Part shown: in pieces, positions 61,351-64,000 of the stretch | Numbering within the stretch: the stretch's first letter is position 1 | Layout of the letters: each line of letters opens with the position of its first letter | NCBI GenBank assembly: GCA_900756545.1 | Contig: CAAEKO010000053.1 | Location: 1-64,000 of the forward strand | Reading direction: 5' to 3' | DNA length: 64,000 bases | From: Clostridia bacterium | GTDB lineage: Bacteria > Bacillota > Clostridia > UBA1381 | Made by a program: the position numbers and the translations under genes | Notes under the pieces: model-generated | What the model was told of the DNA's origin: nothing | The model's database searches: none | What the model saw: only the letters and a program-made list of their open reading frames with translations

Positions 61351-62664
61351 TTGCGAAATTACAGCACGCAAATGGAAGCGGCAAAGAAGGGAATAATCAC
61401 GCCTGAGATGGAAACAGTTGCGGGAAAGGAAAATATGCCGCCGGAAAAGCTCATGGCGCTGGTGGCCTGCGGCCAGGTGGCAATTCCGGCCAATAAGAAC
61501 CATACCGCTTTGTCGGCGGAGGGGATCGGAGCCGGGCTGAAAACCAAAATCAATGTGAATCTGGGAATTTCCGGGGACTGCAATAATTATGATGTGGAAA
61601 TGCAGAAGGTGGATTTAGCGATTCGGTTCGGCGCGGAAGCGATCATGGATTTGAGTAATTACGGAAAAACCAACATATTCCGCAGGGAGCTGATCCAAAA
61701 ATCTCCGGCAATGATCGGCACAGTACCGATGTATGACGCGATCGGCTACTTGGAAAAGGATCTTTTGGAGATCACCGCAGAGGACTTTTTGAAGGTTATC
61801 CGGGCGCATGCCGAGGAGGGTGTTGATTTCATGACGATCCATGCGGGGATCAACCGCCGTACGGTGGAGGCGTTCCGCAGAGAAGGACGCAAAATGAATA
61901 TCGTGTCCCGGGGCGGCTCGCTTTTGTTTGCGTGGATGGCGATGACGGGCAATGAGAACCCGTTCTTTGAGCATTATGGCGAGGTGCTGGACATTCTGCG
62001 GGAGTATGACGTGACTATCAGCCTGGGCGACGCCCTGCGGCCCGGCTGTATTGACGATAGCTCCGATGCAGGACAGATTGCCGAACTAATTGAGCTGGGG
62101 CATTTGACGAAGTGTGCATGGGAACGGGATGTACAGGTGATGATCGAAGGGCCGGGCCATATGGCGATGAATGAGATCGCGGCGAATATGACTATGGAGA
62201 AACGAATATGCCATAACGCCCCCTTCTATGTTTTAGGCCCGCTGGTTACGGACATTGCCCCGGGATATGACCATATCACCTCAGCAATCGGGGGCGCCAT
62301 CGCAGCGGCCAACGGCGCAGACTTTTTGTGCTATGTCACGCCGGCGGAGCATCTGCGTCTGCCGAATTTGGAGGATGTAAAAGAGGGAATTATTGCAAGC
62401 AAAATTGCGGCGCATGCGGCGGATATCGCTAAGGGTATTCCCAACGCCAGAGATATTGATAATAAAATGGCGGAAGCCCGGCATAAGGTAGACTGGGAGG
62501 AGATGTTCAAATATGCGATCGACCCGGACAAGGCACGGACATATTATGAAAGCACGCCGCCTGCTGACCGGCACACCTGCTCCATGTGCGGGAAAATGTG
62601 CGCAGTGCGGACGACGAATATGATTTTGGAAGGCAAAGATGTGACCTTCTGCACAGAAAAATAA
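61351..62664 (+). CDS. thiC: Phosphomethylpyrimidine synthase ThiC
   Basis: ThiC is a radical SAM enzyme converting AIR to HMP-P, the pyrimidine branch of thiamine synthesis. (M)RNYSTQMEAAKKGIITPEM opens it, with IPANKNHTALS, LSNYGKTN and IEGPGHMAMNEI in the barrel. The C-terminal cluster motif is CSMCGKMC, spacing Cx2Cx3C rather than the Cx2Cx4C of the E. coli type. TTG at 61351 lies 9 nt after AAGGAG and matches the family N terminus; upstream in-frame starts lack a site. The 437 residues are normal for clostridial ThiC. Confidence 0.95.
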   Translation: MRNYSTQMEAAKKGIITPEMETVAGKENMPPEKLMALVACGQVAIPANKNHTALSAEGIGAGLKTKINVNLGISGDCNNYDVEMQKVDLAIRFGAEAIMDLSNYGKTNIFRRELIQKSPAMIGTVPMYDAIGYLEKDLLEITAEDFLKVIRAHAEEGVDFMTIHAGINRRTVEAFRREGRKMNIVSRGGSLLFAWMAMTGNENPFFEHYGEVLDILREYDVTISLGDALRPGCIDDSSDAGQIAELIELGHLTKCAWERDVQVMIEGPGHMAMNEIAANMTMEKRICHNAPFYVLGPLVTDIAPGYDHITSAIGGAIAAANGADFLCYVTPAEHLRLPNLEDVKEGIIASKIAAHAADIAKGIPNARDIDNKMAEARHKVDWEEMFKYAIDPDKARTYYESTPPADRHTCSMCGKMCAVRTTNMILEGKDVTFCTEK

Positions 62665-62744
62665 CTTTCCGGCAGGGAAAATAGCCATTTCCGGCAGGAC
62701 ACTGTCAAAGGGGGAGCGCCCTGGGGCAGAGCCGGAGATGTTTA

Positions 62745-62853
62745 TATAAAGCGATGGGAGTCCGTGTTTCGGGTTGAGAGGAAGAAATTGATCTTCGACC
62801 GACCAAAAATGGATATGGAAACATACTGGTCCCAATCGCTTTATACTCTTTTT
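62745..62853 (+). promoter_or_regulatory. HMP-PP (thiS-motif)-like riboswitch embedded in a terminator
   Basis: TATAAAGCGAT (62745-62755) pairs perfectly with ATCGCTTTATA (62835-62845), followed by CTCTTTTT, forming a terminator stem. Inside it, GGGTTGAGAGGAAG…CTTCGACC (62770-62800) closely repeats the pyrimidine-sensing arm of the thiC TPP riboswitch, including the GAAG/CTTC stem. The pyrophosphate arm (CTGAT…GGTAATGCC) is absent. GACC (62801-62804) can pair with GGTC (62828-62831). An aptamer lying in the terminator stem is the reported layout of HMP-PP riboswitches. It precedes thiazole-salvage genes, which fits. Confidence 0.7.
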
Positions 62854-62904
62854 CGGCTTGTTTCCATGATTTTTTGGAAGCAATCTATGAAAGAGGGAAT
62901 TTAA

Positions 62905-63459
62905 ATGTTAAGACAAAAACCGACAATTTATAAGCTGACCGTACTTGCAATGCTCGTTGCGCTGGGCGTAGTAATTTCACCGATTCTGCGCGTAGAGGGG
63001 ATGTGCCCAATGGCACATTTTATTAATATTACCTGCTCTGTATTGCTGGGGCCATGGTATTCGCTTCTGTGCGCAACGATGATCGGGGTGATTCGGATGA
63101 TCTTTATGGGGATTCCGCCGCTGGCGCTGACAGGAGCTGTGTTCGGGGCATGCCTGTCCGGCGTCCTGTACAGAGCTTCTAACGGCAAAATCATTTTTGC
63201 AGTTTTGGGCGAGGTGATTGGTACGGGCATTATCGGCGCCATCGTTTCTTATCCGGTCATGGCGTTTTTAATGGGACGTTCCGGTCTGACGCTGTTTTTC
63301 TATGTACCTTCCTTTATCATGGGTACACTAATCGGCGGTGCGGTCGCATATATTTTCTTAAAGGCACTTTCCAGAACTGGAATGCTGGCAAAATTCCAGT
63401 TGAGTTTGGGGGCAAAAGCTTATGATAAACCAAATGCTGGCGTTAAGGCGGCAAATTAA
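62905..63459 (+). CDS. thiW: ECF transporter S component ThiW (thiazole precursor uptake)
   Basis: The 184-residue membrane protein has about five to six hydrophobic segments and the ThiW start LRQKPTIYKLTVLAMLVALG. GMCPMAHFINITCSVLLGPW and MIFMGIPPLALTGAVFGACL are the substrate-side segments typical of this S component. ThiW is predicted to import hydroxyethylthiazole with a shared energising module encoded elsewhere. The overlap with thiM, which phosphorylates that compound, supports the role. Confidence 0.9.
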   Translation: MLRQKPTIYKLTVLAMLVALGVVISPILRVEGMCPMAHFINITCSVLLGPWYSLLCATMIGVIRMIFMGIPPLALTGAVFGACLSGVLYRASNGKIIFAVLGEVIGTGIIGAIVSYPVMAFLMGRSGLTLFFYVPSFIMGTLIGGAVAYIFLKALSRTGMLAKFQLSLGAKAYDKPNAGVKAAN

Positions 63460-64000
63460 GGAGAAGCACCCGCTGATCCATTGTATTACGAACCCAATTT
63501 CCATCAATGACTGCGCCAACGCCGTACTGGCAGTTGGCGCAAAGCCTATTATGGCGGAGCATCCACGGGAAGCGGCTGAGATTACGGAAACTGCGGCCTG
63601 CCTTGCGGTGAATCTGGGGAATATTACCGATGCACGGATGGAGTCTATCCTGCTTTCCGGCCGGACGGCAAATAAACTGGGTATTCCCCATATTATTGAC
63701 GCTGTGGGTGTGACATGCAGTACGCTGCGGCTGGAGCTGGCGCAGGTTTATATCCGGGAAACAAGACCATGGATTATCAAGGGAAATATTTCCGAGATTA
63801 AAAAGCTGTGCGGTGAAAAAGAAAACGCCGTGGGAATCGACGCGGGGGAAATAGACGAGATTTCCCCGGGGAATATTGCCCGGTACGCCGCTCTTCTCTG
63901 CGGATATGCGGAAAAAACCGGCGCGGTTATCCTGGCTTCGGGAAAGACCGATCTGGTGTGCACCCGAGACCAGGCTGTAGCTGTGCAGAACGGTACGTCT
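63422..64000 (+). CDS. thiM: Hydroxyethylthiazole kinase ThiM (5' part)
   Basis: ThiM phosphorylates 4-methyl-5-hydroxyethylthiazole for thiamine salvage. KHPLIHCITNPISINDCANA is the diagnostic N-terminal block, followed by AVGAKPIMAEHP, LAVNLGNITDARM, DAVGVTCSTLRL and VIKGNISEI-like RPWIIKGNISEIKKL. The ATG at 63422 lies inside the thiW 3' end, 38 bp before its stop, with GGGGG upstream, indicating coupling. The gene runs off the right edge after 193 codons; about 75 residues are missing. Confidence 0.95.
   Translation, partial: MINQMLALRRQIKEKHPLIHCITNPISINDCANAVLAVGAKPIMAEHPREAAEITETAACLAVNLGNITDARMESILLSGRTANKLGIPHIIDAVGVTCSTLRLELAQVYIRETRPWIIKGNISEIKKLCGEKENAVGIDAGEIDEISPGNIARYAALLCGYAEKTGAVILASGKTDLVCTRDQAVAVQNGTS

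Noticed and set aside
62755..62850. Second canonical TPP riboswitch before thiW
   Set aside because: The pyrophosphate-sensing arm (CCTGAT…GGTAATGCC…GTAGGGA) present before thiC is missing, so the HMP-PP-type interpretation is preferred.
1..64000. CRISPR arrays, rRNA or tRNA genes
   Set aside because: No regularly spaced repeats were seen and no tRNA cloverleaf or rRNA sequence was recognised by eye. A tRNAscan run would be needed to exclude a single tRNA.

Overview
The window looks like chromosome of an anaerobic, spore-forming Firmicute of the class Clostridia. The evidence is the rapZ-yvcK-whiA cluster, sigK, polC, HPr kinase, a split transketolase, a single-chain clostridial-type PurL and Firmicute-style promoters and terminators. 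I cannot name a species. Housekeeping genes are of moderate GC, while the stretch from about 11.8 to 32.1 kb is visibly richer in A+T.

Region 1 (1-11.4 kb): the 3' end of an acyl-CoA synthetase, an amidohydrolase, a decayed LysR gene and a methyltransferase. A leftward block follows (rlmH, a WalJ-like MBL hydrolase, murA, rpmB), then a rightward run of hprK, a PHP phosphatase, murB, rapZ, yvcK and whiA.

Region 2 (11.46-32.47 kb): the mother-cell sigma factor gene sigK is split. Codons 1-108 lie at 11460-11785 and the rest at 32111-32474. Joining the halves at a shared AAA restores an in-frame 228-residue SigK with the family's C-I-E-N-E-V-L-M junction. The intervening 20,328 bp form a skin-like (sigK intervening) element. 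A large serine recombinase lies at its right end, and its stop codon is completed by sigK sequence. Inside are decayed pieces of an integrative conjugative element (topoisomerase III, relaxase, a sigma-like protein, a DUF4366-like protein), a HepT-like remnant and an ArsR/nitroreductase pair. The largest part, 17.5-29.6 kb, is a redox cargo: a LysR regulator, an Fe-alcohol dehydrogenase, two aldo/keto reductases, an exported alpha/beta hydrolase, a cupin and a carboxymuconolactone decarboxylase (CMD) under a MerR-type promoter, an FMN reductase, an exported tandem-flavodoxin lipoprotein and a 947-residue exported CMD/stalk/cupin/esterase fusion. Three transcription units of this cargo share an upstream box exactly 51 bp from the -10, so they look like one regulon.

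Region 3 (32.4-64 kb): ordinary housekeeping genes. They are alaS, truB-ribF-glmU-pth-mfd-prsA, a PHP phosphatase opposite a cytidylate-kinase-like gene and hisB, cysE-cysS, mrnC, both transketolase halves, a lipoprotein, purL, polC and a thiamine locus. Between cysS and mrnC is a roughly 275-nt segment with many mutually consistent nested stems, a good candidate structured RNA. The thiamine locus has a canonical TPP riboswitch before thiC. Before thiW-thiM is a second aptamer that keeps only the pyrimidine-sensing half of the TPP fold and sits inside a terminator stem, as in the HMP-PP (thiS-motif) class.

Together, the central element makes SigK synthesis depend on DNA excision in the mother cell, while in the unexcised genome it carries a self-contained, regulated set of cytosolic and exported redox enzymes.
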